From positions 5,916,571 through 5,980,570 of the forward strand of contig CAIIXF020000011.1 of NCBI GenBank assembly GCA_903813345.2: a stretch of DNA of 64,000 bases, in the 5' to 3' direction. The notes under the pieces are model-generated. The model was not told the origin of the DNA. It saw only the letters and a list, made by a program, of their open reading frames with translations, and did not search any database. The DNA comes from Owenia fusiformis. Lineage: Eukaryota > Annelida > Polychaeta > Sabellida > Oweniidae. The stretch's first letter is position 1; each line of letters begins with the position of its first letter. Position numbers and translations under genes: made by a program. Shown here in pieces: positions 1-38,627 of this stretch.

Positions 1-1538
1 TCAGTGTCGACAGTCGAACTCTGCTGTCGAAAATATTGTCGACAATCGAACTTTCCAGGGAGAAAAAATCATCGGGAAAAAAAGAAAAATTATTTCTGTG
101 TTGTTGGTTCGTTTTACGTTTCACTTTATACACTATCGGGGAAAAGCTTCATATAACTTATATTCATATTGGTATGTAATTGCCTAATATTGTTACTAAA
201 TGCCAAGTTAATAGAATATTATAGACGAAAATGGGACAAATACCTGCAATGTTTCGACCGGGATTTATTTCGACTGCTCGGGCGAAATCTCGTACAACGT
301 CTCGCAAGAGAGAAGAGAAGTCATGAAGGGAACTTCCGGGTGAATTTATTTTTTGAAAATGAAATGAATGTGAACAATATTTCCGCAGAATACGCGCACA
401 TAACACGTTGAAATGTGTATTGAAATGTATTGGGGCCATTTGGATATTTTCAAGTAAGTATTGATATCGTTTGCTGTCGACATGACGGGAATTTTGTCGA
501 CTTCGTTGTCGAACTTGCATTTTGACTGACAAGTCGACGTTCCGACTAATGATGGCAGCCCTAACTTCAAGGTAACAAAATAAAAAATAACACAGCTGCC
601 ATTCATTATAGGTCAATATCAACTTCTGAACAAAACAATATTTCTAAAAAAACAATAAAAACTCTCCTTATGATAGAAAGATCTTTGACAGAATATCTAT
701 CAAAATTCATAGAGTTAAAGAATTTGCCATAAAATGATATAATCGCATCACGATGAGGTGATTGAATAGTGATTGAATAGTCATTTAGCGCAGTTAAGCT
801 ACTTTGATGTAATTGATTGGCTAATTCTATTGGGCATCAAGACATCATCGTCAGTTATATATTGATTTGTGCCCTAGTTCTTGATTTAATCCACTTGATT
901 GATATGGTTTGAAAAGGGAAAGGATAAAACTTGTAAACTTTCACTATAATATACAGGGGCGTAGCCAGTTTACAGTCAGGGGGGTGCGATCGCCAGAAAA
1001 AGTTGTTTTTCAGTCAAGAGGGTGCGATTGTGACATAAACAAACCAAAAAAAAAGATTTATTTTGAATTTTACAAAAATTGATGCAACTCCCCTCAAAAT
1101 TGTTAATTAAGATCTAAGTATCAAATTGTCTCTGTAAGTTAGAGGGTAGTGAGTACTACTCACCTCTGTCTTGGGGTTTTGTTTTGTATACCAAAATGTG
1201 TTTACTGAAGATTAATCAGTTCTAATTTAGGAGAGCAGTATATCAGTTTTCACCTGTTTACAGTGATTTATTTACTTTAGATTATGTACTTTTCTTCAAC
1301 TTCTGCACTGCATAGTAAACAGATGGTATTTATAGAGGTTGGATATGATCAGTATGGGTTGCCAATCCAAAATATTATTAAATTTTCCTCTATAGATATT
1401 TCTCAAAGTTATGTACATTATTTCTTTAAATATTTCCAGAATCACAATTTTACTTCATTACTGCTTCTTCACTCTTTTCTATTTGTCTCTTTTAGGGTTG
1501 AATGAGTTACCACTGTTTGACTTATTTGATATTTTCAG
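1..1538. other. Upstream DENND5 intron, no recognised exon
   Basis: I see no convincing DENND5 exon here. Positions 1-60 and 475-545 are rich in GTCGAC/TCGAAC words, possibly the ends of a decayed inverted-repeat element. 954-1030 carries a CAGGGGCGTAGCCAG terminus followed by a G-rich stretch, the same kind of end as the hAT-like elements elsewhere in the window, but no right end was found. Confidence 0.4.
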
Positions 1539-27502
<25,964 letters not shown>

Positions 27503-28315
27503 AAATGGTTTACAAAAATACACAGTGAACGTATTGTGAATTATCAGTGCCAAGTGGAAAAACCTAGATGATGTCAAGCTTGGATGTCCCAAAATGGAAA
27601 CATGGTGAAAACACTAGATTATTGGTATAGGTTGAAAGCCTTGATAACAGGATATCACAAGTTTGGATAGGATGTACTTATGGATTGGAAGATTGATAAT
27701 TGTTCACATGGTAACATGTATGAAGCATTGGTTGCCATGGTATCATAGAGCTCTTACATTCTAAGTAATAAGGCTTGGATGCTGAGAAAAGAACGCATGG
27801 TGTCTTAAGTGATTGGAAAAAATAAAAACCTGTGGAACTGAGGGGGAATGACTTCTGGGAGAAATTGAATGCGTTGAAATACTTCAGGGAGGTGTTATAA
27901 GGGCCAGTGAGAGTCAGAATTGCAGGAAGGGGATCGAAGTGTTGTGTCATTGTGTGTCTGATGAGCCTCCCAGCGGGGGCAGAAATAAGGCATCATTGAG
28001 TGTTTGGGAAGGAATATAAATAAAAATATTTCTCATGTCTAATGGGAAATGAAAATGTCATCTGGTGAAATTGTTATGAAATCATAATATTATAACTACT
28101 GGGCAACTCAAATACTGAAATTTTTTTAGAAATCAATAAAGTATCAATAATTATATATTGAATTGCTACAGACTATGCCCACATATATCATACAATTGGT
28201 TAAAGATGTGATACATTAGGCATATAGCTGTTACATAGTTGGTCAAATAAGTCGGTTTTCCTATATATGTATCACATGGTCAAAGATGATCCAGAAATGA
28301 CCATTGATGTCATAT

Positions 28316-28595
28316 TTGTCTCACATTTCATCAAAGATGTTACACATTTGGTCAAAGTCACACATTTTAAAAGTGGTAAGGATGTCACACATTTGGTCAA
28401 AGATGTAACATGTATGTTACACATTTGGTCAAAGATGTAACATGTATGTCACACATTTGATCAGATGTGACACATTTGATCAAAGTCACACATTTTAACA
28501 GTGGTAAGGATGTCACACATTTGGTTAAAGATGTAACATGTATGTTACACATTTGATCAAAGATGTAACATGTATATCACACATCTGTTAAAATA
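28316..28595. repeat. ~32-bp tandem array with CACACATTTGGTCAAAG
   Basis: Seven to eight diverged units of GATGTAACATGTATGTCACA then CATTTGGTCAAA. Found 0.8 kb downstream of the DENND5 stop, possibly inside its 3'UTR. Confidence 0.8.
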
Positions 28596-28771
28596 TCATA
28601 AACCAGGTAGCAATAATGGTTTCATGAGAAACTGTTCTGAAAATTAATTGAAATTTATTTTCACAATAAAATTAATCTACTGATACTGTACATATTTAGA
28701 ATTTGTTAGAATTCATGAAAATATGTGACAGCTCTTATTGTATACAGTATTACATAATGCAGTGTTTGCTC

Positions 28772-28861
28772 TAGCCTTGCCCAAGTCAGTCTCTTTTACA
28801 TATTTTGATTTCTATTATTCAAGATCACACAAGTAAAAAAATACTGACTTGGGCAAGGCTA
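28772..28861. mobile_element. 90-bp MITE with 19-bp TIRs and 9-bp TSD
   Basis: The left end TAGCCTTGCCCAAGTCAGT is repeated perfectly in inverse orientation at 28843-28861. TGTTTGCTC flanks both sides (28763-28771 and 28862-28870). The 52-bp interior is AT-rich with no coding capacity. A 9-bp duplication fits Mutator-like elements. The perfect ends suggest a young insertion. Confidence 0.88.
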
Positions 28862-29227
28862 TGTTTGCTCATATACTTAAAACAATGCATGAATAAGATC
28901 TGATCAAGAACAAAATGTCTCAGAATGGAAAAGAACAAAGGCAAAAATAAAATAATCTCTAGATATGTTAAATTGTGGTAATTAACTCATAATATTAACA
29001 TAGTATAGCATTCTCTGTTTATTTGTGCATGAATCAAAACTATTGGAGTTATTTCATTTTGAGTGAATACACTGGTATAGAAAAATATGGGGCATCCCTC
29101 AATAGTTACAGGTGGAAATATTGTGTGAAATATTTTTGAAGAATGGTGTTGTAAAATTCACCTGTTTGTATTGTGTGATTTCCTAAGACAATAATGTTTG
29201 ATGAGAAAATGGAAAATGAGTAGAACA

Positions 29228-29735
29228 TACCTCCATGCATAGAGTGTACTTCTGGAAATGTACAAAGTGTACTTCTTGAAATGCTTGGAGTGTACACTGT
29301 ACTTCTGGAAATGCATAGAGTGTACACTGTACTTCTGGAAATGCATAGAGTGAACACTGTACTTCTGGAAATGCATGGAGTGTACACTTTACTTCTAGAA
29401 ATGCATGGAGTGTACACTTTACTTCTAGAAATGCATAGAGTGTACACTGTACTTCTGGAAATGCATAGAGTGTACACTGTACTTCTGGAAATGCATAGAG
29501 TGAACACTGTACTTCTGGAAATGCATGGAGTGTACACTTTACTTCTAGAAATGCATAGAGTGTACACTGTACTTCTGGAAATGCATAGAGTGTACACTGT
29601 ACTTCTGGAAATGCATTAAGTGTACACTGTATTCTGGAAATGCATGGAGTGTGCCTCTGGAAATGCATGAAATGTACTTCCAGTAATACAGCGAGTGTAC
29701 TTCTGGAAATACATGGAGTGTATCTCATGAAATGC
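29228..29735. repeat. 30-bp tandem array
   Basis: About 16 units of ACTTCTGGAAATGCATAGAG then TGTACACTGT, with an alternative ...GGAGTGTACACTTT variant. The 30-bp period keeps frames open on both strands, producing repetitive reading frames that are artefacts. Confidence 0.9.
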
Positions 29736-30624
29736 ATGGATTTCCAGAAATAAGTTCCCATTAACATTTTCAAGAGCCCCTCATTGAAATAAGGACCCAT
29801 ACTAACGAGTAAGAAACTCTGATAAAATACTGAAACTCTGATGATCAATTCTAAAATTACATGTTGCAGTAAATAATGGATGAATTGTAGTGTAGTTTCC
29901 AAGTGTACATGTATTGTAGTGAAATTACAAAGTTTGAGTACTAGTCTATGAATGTCAAAATAAGTGCAGCAAATATCATAACTAGATTGACATGATTGAC
30001 AATGATCTTAGATTTGAAATTAAATGTTTATTTCATCTGTAAAATGAAGAATAAAATGAATTATAAAAGATGAATAAAATGAATTATAGGAAGGATAAAA
30101 TGAATGATAAAAATCAATGCAGTTTAGAATTCACTGCTGTAGACATGTTAAAAAGTCGAGAAACATTTAGTGTATTAAGTTGCCAAGTCTCAGTCTATTG
30201 CACATGCACTGGATAGCATTTTGATTACAGCCATTTTGGGACTGTGAAATAGACTGAAGCAACTAATAAATATGTAGCAGGTATTTAATATAGGAAGTGT
30301 TCCAAAAGTTGGCACCACATTTAATGAATTTTTATATTTGAATTGACAGATTGAGTCATGTCTGAAAAGTAGTTCATATCTGTCAGAGAATTTGTTTTCC
30401 CATAAGATAATTATTCTTTTTATCAAATGGTGCAAAACATTTGGATCAGTCCTCATACAGGGTGTATCGCAATACAGCAATACTTAAGCTCAGAGAAAAG
30501 TCGAGCTTAAAGAATGACTGATTTAACGATGACTATGTTTTTTTTGTGGCAATACTATAATTAGTTTGGAATATATACATTGTACTTTAGGGTTGATATA
30601 AGATGACAAAGTGCATGGAAATTG

Positions 30625-30950
30625 TGAGACTCCAGGCATAATGGTCTCACGGATATCACTAGACCATAGGCATAATGGTCTCCTGGAAATCATTAAACCA
30701 TAGACATAATGGTCTCACAGAAATCACTAGACCATAGACATTATGGTATTATGGAAATCATTAAACCATAGGCATTATGGTATAAGGAAATCATTAAACC
30801 ATAGACATAATGGTCTCACGGAAATCATTAGACCATAGGCATAATGGTCTCCTGAAAATCATATGACCATAGGCATGGTATCATGGAAATCATTAAACCA
30901 TAGACATAATGGTCTCCTGGAAATCAATAGACCAAAAGACCATAGGCATT
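30625..30950. repeat. ~33-bp tandem array with ACCATAGACATAATGGT
   Basis: About nine units of GAAATCATTAAACCATAGAC then ATAATGGTCTCAC. ACCAT and ATGGT in each unit form a small imperfect palindrome. Confidence 0.85.
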
Positions 30951-32483
30951 ATGTCAGTCACAGAGTGACCCACTTAACAAGTAGAATAGGATATGTAGGA
31001 CTGAGTTGGAATTATTTTAAATGTTTACATAAACTAGTTTATTATTTTATTTTTTTTATTTACTGTAATGCATAATTTATGTATGTCTTATATTTTTGTG
31101 CAATATGTTCTCAAAAATGGCGTAGTATGATTTATTTCAAATATTGTAAAAATCATTTCAAGTCATAATGTAAGATTAAGAAAATAAGTAAGTGAGGTAG
31201 GTACTACTGACTTTCAAGTCAAATTTCACTTCAGTTGTGCATACATGTAGGCCTAGCCTACTTATTGTATATTCATTTTGAGTATATATTGTTCCGTTTG
31301 ACTGTTAAATATTCTCGATATGAAACCATTTGATAATTGGGACATTTGTGGAAATTAAAATTGGAGATTTTACTCTTTATTTCATGCCTTAACTGGAGAT
31401 TACTGGCTTTCCTAAACAATTTCTTTGTAATATAAATTGTCCCTTGACCCATCACACAGTCATACTCCAGAAAAAGTACAAATTATTTTCAAAAATTAAA
31501 TCAGGACAGTCCACAGCTACCTGAAATGCCTCAAACTTATTATGTGACCCTTCCTTTGTGTACTTATGGTTCAAGTAACGTGGCAAAAAATCATTGACAG
31601 TGAACCAAGTTATTTTCTTACGAACATAGAGTGTAGTCATTTAATTGTTAAAGGCATATGCCATTATTTTATTCACCACATTTATGTTAATCCAAACATA
31701 TGTTATGCATGTAATGTATTTATACCTATAAACAGAAAGAAAAATAAATATTTTCAGCACAAGAATTTTTTTGTTTTTATTTTATTTATTATAATTCAAA
31801 AATATAGAAAACAACTTTCACATCATAATATCACAGTCAAAAAAGGTCTTTCACAAAAATTACTTGCAATTTTCAATTAATTCCATGGCACAAACCAAGC
31901 GCCCATTTTCTCTACGATTTGTAATTTACACACTTGCCAAAAATGGACCCCAGTGTAATTCGGTAGAATGATTTTTTTTATTTTCACATATCTTAATAAA
32001 AACAATATTATAACATGAACTCCTAACATCAACTCACATAGTAATTCCATTGGTACATATGTGCAAAGCTTAATATCATTTCTTCAATATCTAAGAGATT
32101 GTCATAGTAACAATATTAGTTTTCAAAGTTATTTTGTGTATGTGGGAAAAAATGAAGAAGAGGTTACATTTATAACAAGCCTATACAGTACAATATAGAA
32201 TTAAAAGAGTAAAGTAAAAATTAAAAATAAATTGCAAGTTGGGTATTTTGACTAATATTATTCAATTTTATGTCTTGCAAAAAATTGATATTCAAATGCA
32301 AAAAAGCCTCTTCCAATAAGAGAAAATAACAAATCGTTCTAAAAATGCTAGAGGCTTTGAGTATAAGTAGAAATGCATTGCAAAATAGAAAATTAATTTG
32401 CGGTAAATATCCCAAATAAATCCTTTTTCCTGATTCAGTCTTCATGTTAACAAAGTCCACTATCCAGCATGCGTCATGTGTTG

Positions 32484-34306
32484 CTAGGCGATAACTGGTT
32501 CTTGTGAAATGTTCTGTCTTTTACTTATATAAACTCTGTGATTGGACACTGTGATGACATACATGTATTCCTCCCATATAACTGCAACAGAAAATATGAG
32601 AAATATGAATGAGAATGAACAGATTGGGAGCTTTTGTAGATTTAATTTGGCGCTACTTAATTTGACGATTTTGCCATTTTGGCCATATTGGCTGCTATAT
32701 TAATTTGGCGGACACTAGGGCTTGGACATTGCTGATTTGGTAAAAAACTAAACTGGAAGTGACTTCAATATACCAGACAAAATTCCAGGGGATCCTCGCT
32801 AAATTTTGGCTTAAATGTAAATTGACATTTTTTCTATTTGCCAAATTAAAGCGGGCACCAAATTAACCCAATCTGCATTATTTATCGTCAATATTTTCCC
32901 ATTGAATTTTTTCATCTGGAGACTTTTTAGTTTTAGTTAGATAGGCATGACATGGAAGAATGAGACCAATTACATATTACATATTAATTGTGACAATTTT
33001 TTAGAAAATTACTTTCAACTCTGTCTTTTCTAGTCTCCCATACCTGAAAGTCTTTTGAATGCTGTTTTTGGTTTTTCTCCAGTTGGAACCTTACTTGCAA
33101 TCTGAACTAGAGTCATAACTGAATCTGCTAATTTCTCTGCATTTTCAAGGTCTCCGCCTGACTGGAAAACATACATTGAAAAGATATAAACATTTCGCTG
33201 AAATTTGTGAAGAGAATTTGAGTTAATGGCAAAATATTATGATTATTAATGTTTCGCTTTCCCAGTTTCAATATTTTAGGAAAAAGTTTAAATTAATAAT
33301 TTTTTGACAATTTCTGTACACCTGCCTTCATGCCTTGTGCCTGACCAGTGACTACACAACAAAAATATATGCATCTGAGACTATGGGACAGGAATTTCAG
33401 GCACAGAATTTAATATTTCTTTTTTCCATACCAAGTTATGAGAAATTGCAACATTTATTACATTGATAGTATCTGTGAGGGCCTATTCTCAACATCGATA
33501 TTTATAAAAATTTGTTTTGACCATCTGCTCAGTTATGTTTACATTGACTTCTCAATACAGTTTACATGTACCCTCTGTCTAAAAATTCTCTCACTCGCAC
33601 CTTTTAACAATGATATTTGGTAAGATACTGGAATTCCTTACCTTCTTTAAACTTTTACCGTTTGAATTTGATATGCAGATTTTTTTAACTAGAGTGTATG
33701 TTTTGTCTGATGTTATCTGACTATCTCAAGCCATGCCTTTAGCATCAAAAATATTTTTTCGCTATACTGAATTAAAACTATGAATCTAAGGGATAACTCT
33801 GGTTGTAACTGCTAGCCATAACTGCATTGTTCATTGTGAAGGTGTGTCCAATTCCAGCCAATCAGAACATGTTATTTCACGTAACTGCATTCCATTATGT
33901 AACCAATAACAAACTCAAGGTCACTAGTTAAATGGTTGTCATGGTGATGAATGAACTCTACACATTGAGACTGATACTTGATCCTTGCAAAAAGTTTCAT
34001 TGAAAATATGTTCTTTTCATGATTTCATATCTTTTAGATGATTTTGTAGAAAATATTTTGCAATGTGTGAAAAGAATTTAAGCCCAAGACTCAATGCATT
34101 GAGTAATGACCATTCTCCCAGGCATTGTTTCCTAAAATTAACACCCATTCGAATTTTGGAAAGCAACACCTTCAAGGCATGGTACGTCATTTCACATTGC
34201 TCTGAGTCCAGGGCTTAAATCTTAACCTTACACTGATGACAGCTCCATCGTCATTCAGAACTAGGTATCCCAGAGAGTCTGCAATATGCTCAATTCCTTG
34301 TGACAT
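32484..34306 (-). CDS. LAMTOR4: LAMTOR4, Ragulator complex subunit
   Basis: Coding exons, 5' to 3': 34232-34306 (exon extends to 34310), 33044-33161, 32484-32581; 96 residues against 99 in human. It begins MSQGIEHIADSLGYLVLNDD, continues SGGDLENAEKLADSV and TGEKPKTAFKRLSVIW, and ends QNISQEPVIA. The DSLGYLVL...SGDLEN...FKRLSV pattern is that of LAMTOR4 (C7orf59), a roadblock-fold subunit of the Ragulator scaffold that anchors Rag GTPases and mTORC1 on lysosomes. An acceptor (TTTGTAG|AAAGATG) precedes the start codon, so an upstream non-coding exon is expected. The gene converges on DENND5 and diverges from the gene starting at 42307. Confidence 0.93.
32635..32878. mobile_element. MITE copy, TTAATTTGGCGC family
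   Basis: Starts TGTAGATTTAATTTGGCGC and ends with inverse CCAAATTAACCCAATCTGCA, inside a LAMTOR4 intron. The TIRs are diverged. Better copies are at 34603-35122 and 42750-43152. Confidence 0.65.
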
Positions 34307-34602
34307 CTTTCTACAAATAATAAGTACAAGTAGATATATTAACTGGTGGTAGAATATTAAAACCTAATTTAACATGGGTCTGGTTCACACACCCCGAGGT
34401 ACTATCTAAGAAAGATCCAGGCTGTCGAACTGGCCCAACAATTTGTGTATTTGTCACACATTTGCTGGAAAATTTGAAGTCACACCAGTTTTTTTTGCTT
34501 GACAGAATATGTCACGCAAATACGCATTTTACCTGATTGTCAAGCAAAACATTTGTGGACACCTTGGTCAAAATATAGGACACCTCAATATTTTGAAGCA
34601 AA

Positions 34603-35122
34603 TACTGTAGATTGGGTTAATTTGGCGCTACTTAATTTGGCGAATTTGCCATTTTTGGCATATTGGCGGCTATTTAATTTGGCGGATTTGATAAAAAAAT
34701 GTTAATGCAATGTTAAACTTACGCGCTGTTTGCGAATTACCATGTAAATGAGCATGTTTGGATATGTTCATTTTTCCTTTTGAGGACCACTGGCGATATT
34801 CACCATGTTTGTACATTTTTGTGAGATCATCCTTTACATTTTGCACCTCGATCGATGCTGCTACTATACCGTGCTTTTCCTTTCTAGTTTTCCCTGAGTA
34901 TTAATGAGTAACTGACCAGTTCTGAGCCAATTTATGAGAGACATTTTTTCATATTTTTGGAAAAAACTAAACCGAAAGTGACCTCAATACACTGGACGAA
35001 AGACCCTAGATAATTCCCGGGGATTCATTCTAAATTTTGGCGAAGATTTATATTGGCGAATTTTTCAATTTCGCCAAATTCGCCAAATTAAAGCGGGCGC
35101 CAAATTAACCCAATCTACAGTA
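34603..35122. mobile_element. 520-bp MITE, TIR TACTGTAGATTGGGTTAATT
   Basis: Left and right ends match in inverse orientation for about 26 bp, extending to TTTGGCGC, with TA at both borders. The interior is rich in TTGGCG/CGCCAA words. Located in the LAMTOR4 5' intron. Confidence 0.8.
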
Positions 35123-35219
35123 CATGACATATACACCTGAACGTAGAGATAGTCTTGGAACGAGATAACTGAGACCATCATAAATTATGTTAGTATCAGA
35201 TATACACATACTGTATTTC

Positions 35220-35500
35220 GAAGCAAATGCATGACATGTACGGAATTCGCATGAAAAGTCCGAACGAAATGCGTTCGCTTTTTTATAGTCATATAAATCT
35301 GACCCTCGTATGATGTTATTTGTTGTTATTTTTTTCTGATTTGGATATTTATTTTTCTTATTTTCTTGCATACCGTGTATGCAAAGAAAATGATAAAAAA
35401 TAAATATCCAAATAAGAACAAGGAATATCGTAGAACAGCATACAACGGTCGGATTTATATGACTACTTTTTTACGATGTTCGTTTTTTTACCGTATCAAC
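35220..35500. repeat. Diverged hairpin (inverted repeat) around 35380
   Basis: The arms share ATTTATATGACTA, AATAAATATCCAAAT and TTTTCTTGCATAC/GTATGCAAAGAAAA on opposite strands, about 120 bp each, meeting near 35380. Short frames on both strands are mirror images of this hairpin, not genes. Confidence 0.6.
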
Positions 35501-35951
35501 ATAATGCCTGATTTGCGTGACACCCAAAATTTATGCGTGAATCTTTCATTTTTTCCAGAATGACAATCCGCCTAATGCGTGAGGGTTAGAGAACTAGACA
35601 CACTTATGATAGCCAAACTACAAAACAAACTAAAATATACAAAAGTTAGTGCCAGTGGTAGTTCAACGTTGTAACTCATAAGGCCGTTCTTTACTATTAA
35701 GAATTTTCTTGGCCATTAGGACCATAAGACATGTCACATAAGAAACGAGGCCCAGGTTAGGTCTAATGTTGTTGGACTACTGTAGGCCCATGGACAAAAA
35801 TCGTACTTTTTCTGAAATAGATCTACTTTCACTCTCATCGATCTCAAGCATGACCTTTTGATCCCAAGGCCCTAATTTGCTTTCATTACTTTTCACTATA
35901 AAGCTACTAGCCGGTTGCTTCATTTTAAATACTAATATCATGTATTCTTAC

Positions 35952-35982
35952 CTAGAAAAGCACAAAATGTCAATAAATCAAC
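35952..35982 (-). other. LAMTOR4: Probable LAMTOR4 5'UTR exon 3' part, interrupted by LTR element
   Basis: On the minus strand TTTTCTAG|GTAAGA gives a near-perfect splice donor at 35951-35950, in register for splicing to the acceptor at 34311. Just 31 bp upstream the LTR insertion begins (CAAC duplication at 35979-35982). The exon's start, and the original transcription start, should lie just inside or beyond the insertion. Confidence 0.55.
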
Positions 35983-37732
35983 TATAAAATACTATCCAAT
36001 AACCCGGAAGTGAATTATAGAAATATAGGAAGCGTGAGCCAGAACAAAGGGAAATTGGACTAGTACTTCATAAGAAATTACTAATGAGGTAAGTGATGAA
36101 TCGGTGTCAGGAATATGATAGAATGATAGGTCTAGTGTAAAAAGGGTGAAGTTACAAGATAATATATAAACCTACACAAATACAACACAGCAAGCTAAAA
36201 GGAATAAGGGTTTAGGTTCTTTAAATATCACCACACCAACTACCAACTAATAGTAAATCACACAAGAAATATATTCATTCAATAAAGTCTATTCTATTAT
36301 ACTTGCGTTTTATGTCACAACTGAAATATATATGTACAATGCGAATAAATAGTATTTAAATTATATAGATTATAATTTACATAAATGCTTAATGTCTTTA
36401 AATCTATTAGAATGAAATTAAACTCAATAACGCTGAAATCTGCAGTCTGATAAAATGTCTTCAAAATTATGACCGGGATACTACTTCAAATCAGAACAGA
36501 ATTGCCAACAACGATCTTGTAATAAAGTTGAATTTTATGCCCTCTATAAATTCAGTCGGGAACTAATAGCATGGAAAGTGACGTCAGCTATGCGTTAAAA
36601 GCCCGAACGAGATTTTGATAAATGGGAAAGAGCTGTGAACTTTCAACCGTCAAAGACTAAGGATGTTATTTTAAACACCAGAGGTGCAAACTCAACGGAA
36701 TGTGCCCGTAAGGACTTCTTTCAATTACAATCAAATTCAAGTTTAAGTTAAAAGCTGTCTAGGATACAATAATCCACAAAGATGCTCAAGTTTTAATGAA
36801 TGAATCTAGACTTCAAAAGTGACGTATGTGATCACGTGACTAAGTCGTCTGCTCCCCAAAGTTATGATTTAATTTGATCAATATTTCCCTATAATTGATA
36901 ACGTGAATCTCTATTCTGTACTATCTTGAACCTTCCCAGCATATGGGCTTATCAGGACAAACTCCCAATCTTGTTCAACTGTTACAGACTGCAGATTAAC
37001 ACCGTTAGAAAATATGTGCGGGAAAAAATGAAAGTTTCAAAATGTTTCTTCAAAGTTCAATTATCGATCAATATTACTGTCTTAAATCCCTTCACTCCCT
37101 TATGGAATGCTATGGATTTCTATACAGTACTAAGAATTAACTTACCCAAACGCCAACACCCCGCTTTTGGTCAAAAACTACGTTGCTCATGAATCCGTGG
37201 TGAATGTAGCCCAACTTCTCGAGATGTGTTCAAAGCCAAGGGTACTGTGCTGTGGCGAGTATTTTCCGAATCTTAGCTCAGCGGTGCGAGAATTGTTACA
37301 TTGTATCCGCAAAATGCACTTGTTTATATAGCAACAAATGGACATACGCAATTTCGGGGACGACGTAGGGAGAAATATATGTAATGTTACTAAAAATGGG
37401 ATATTACCAAGGTTTTTAGAGCTACGTAGGGTAGTAAAAAAGGCAGAAAGAGCAGCTTATTGGACAGGAATTATGAGGTAGGGACTGAGAAAATGATGTC
37501 ACTTTGAAAAGTGACGCAAAGTTGAGACTGCAAATTCAGCGCTTTACAATGATAAATAGGTTTTCTCTATAAATATACTAGCTCTGATACGATGATTCTG
37601 GCATACGTATTGCAATAATGTGATCATGTTAAAGGGACAGGATATGGTTAAATACTGATTATAGATATTAAAGGGACACACACTGGATAAATACGATATA
37701 ATAAATAGCTATATACAGGGTGGGTCTCTACA
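35983..37732 (-). repeat. LTR copy 1 (outer, 3' LTR)
   Basis: On the minus strand it starts TGTAGAGACCCACC at 37732 and ends AGTATTTTATA at 35983. It is preceded by the polypurine tract at 37733-37746. Its U5 end points into LAMTOR4 and carries a CCGGAAGTG ETS-like word near 36003. Confidence 0.85.
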
Positions 37733-37856
37733 ACTACCCCCTTCTTAAAAAATTCAGTTTTGTCCTCAAACATAAAAATCAAGCTAATTAAGCTAACCGC
37801 CTCACTGTATTCAGGAGAATTTACATTAACAAGTCACAACAAATCACCCAAAAAGT

Positions 37857-38243
37857 CTATGCACTGTTCAAAAAGTCTAAGTCCAGCCCCTCCAAGTCTA
37901 CATCCGGCCCTTCCAGGTATTCTCCAACCGCTCTGCTGTCCATCCCCAGCAGAGGATCCCCGCTCTCCGCCAGCAATCCTCGGACCAGAGGGGAATCTGC
38001 TAGTTCCGGCCCGTCCTCTAAATCCCGCAGGGGATGCACAGCGGCTGTGAGCTGGGGCATCGAGATCGATGCGGGATCGACCCCCAGCTCCTGCCCCGTG
38101 CCATCCCCCTCCTTGGGTTGAGATCCTTTGGATTTCTTTCGGGGCGGCTCCTCGACGGTAGGGTGTCTGCGCCTATGGAAGGCCAGAGCCTCTGCATCTG
38201 ATGGAGTAAAGGCAGCCGTACAACTTCCCACTCCGCAGGCCAC
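37857..38243 (-). CDS. Retroelement 3' ORF remnant, C2H2-like and acidic C-terminus
   Basis: About 128 residues from 38243, reading on from an open frame that starts in the spacer. CGVGSC...HRRRH fits a C2H2-type zinc-binding pattern (C-x4-C-x14-H-x3-H). A basic stretch (PPRKKSKG) follows, then an acidic tail ending LEGLDLDFLNSA, 110 bp before the polypurine tract. The plus-strand arm repeats only the last 67 residues (38300-38503). Family not recognised; it could be an accessory protein or part of Gag. The true start is lost at the palindrome edge. Confidence 0.45.
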   Translation of the reverse strand: MACGVGSCTAAFTPSDAEALAFHRRRHPTVEEPPRKKSKGSQPKEGDGTGQELGVDPASISMPQLTAAVHPLRDLEDGPELADSPLVRGLLAESGDPLLGMDSRAVGEYLEGPDVDLEGLDLDFLNSA

Positions 38244-38627
38244 GGAGGCATCAAGAGACTGAAACCCCTGTTGAGAATTCCCAACCCTCAGATTTTGAGA
38301 TGCCCCAGCTCACAGCCGCTGTGCATCCCCTGCGGGATTTAGAGGACGGGCCGGAACTAGCAGATTCCCCTCTGGTCCGAGGATTGCTGGCGGAGAGCGG
38401 GGATCCTCTGCTGGGGATGGACAGCAGAGCGGTTGGAGAATACCTGGAAGGGCCGGATGTAGACTTGGAGGGGCTGGACTTAGACTTTTTGAACAGTGCA
38501 TAGACTTTTTGGGTGATTTGTTGTGACTTGTTAATGTAAATTCTCCTGAATACAGTGAGGCGGTTAGCTTAATTAGCTTGATTTTTATGTTTGAGGACAA
38601 AACTGAATTTTTTAAGAAGGGGGTAGT

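Larger units (their letters stand above)
27503..32483. other. DENND5 3' flank or 3'UTR and convergent intergenic region
   Basis: Lies between the DENND5 stop and the LAMTOR4 stop (convergent genes). It holds three unrelated tandem arrays and one MITE, listed separately. Many AATAAA words are present, so the transcript end cannot be placed. I see no coding exon in 31000-32483. Confidence 0.6.

Noticed and set aside
164-622. 152-residue minus-strand frame near the left edge
   Set aside because: No family features and no splice or start context; composition like intron sequence.
29183-29902. Long repetitive frames on both strands (up to 239 residues, LEMH.VYT and CISRS.VYT repeats)
   Set aside because: They come from a 30-bp satellite whose period is a multiple of three; no start context, domain or splice support.
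28316-30950. Regular arrays considered as CRISPR
   Set aside because: Metazoan context; the units are contiguous satellites without conserved repeats separated by unique spacers.
35105-35563. Opposed frames MQENKKNKYPN... and MHTVYAKKMIKNKYPN...
   Set aside because: Mirror products of a diverged hairpin, not two genes.
36926-37192. Identical 88-residue frame in all three LTRs (also 39168-39434 and 41348-41614)
   Set aside because: Antisense within the LTR, and identical only because the LTRs are identical; no recognisable domain.
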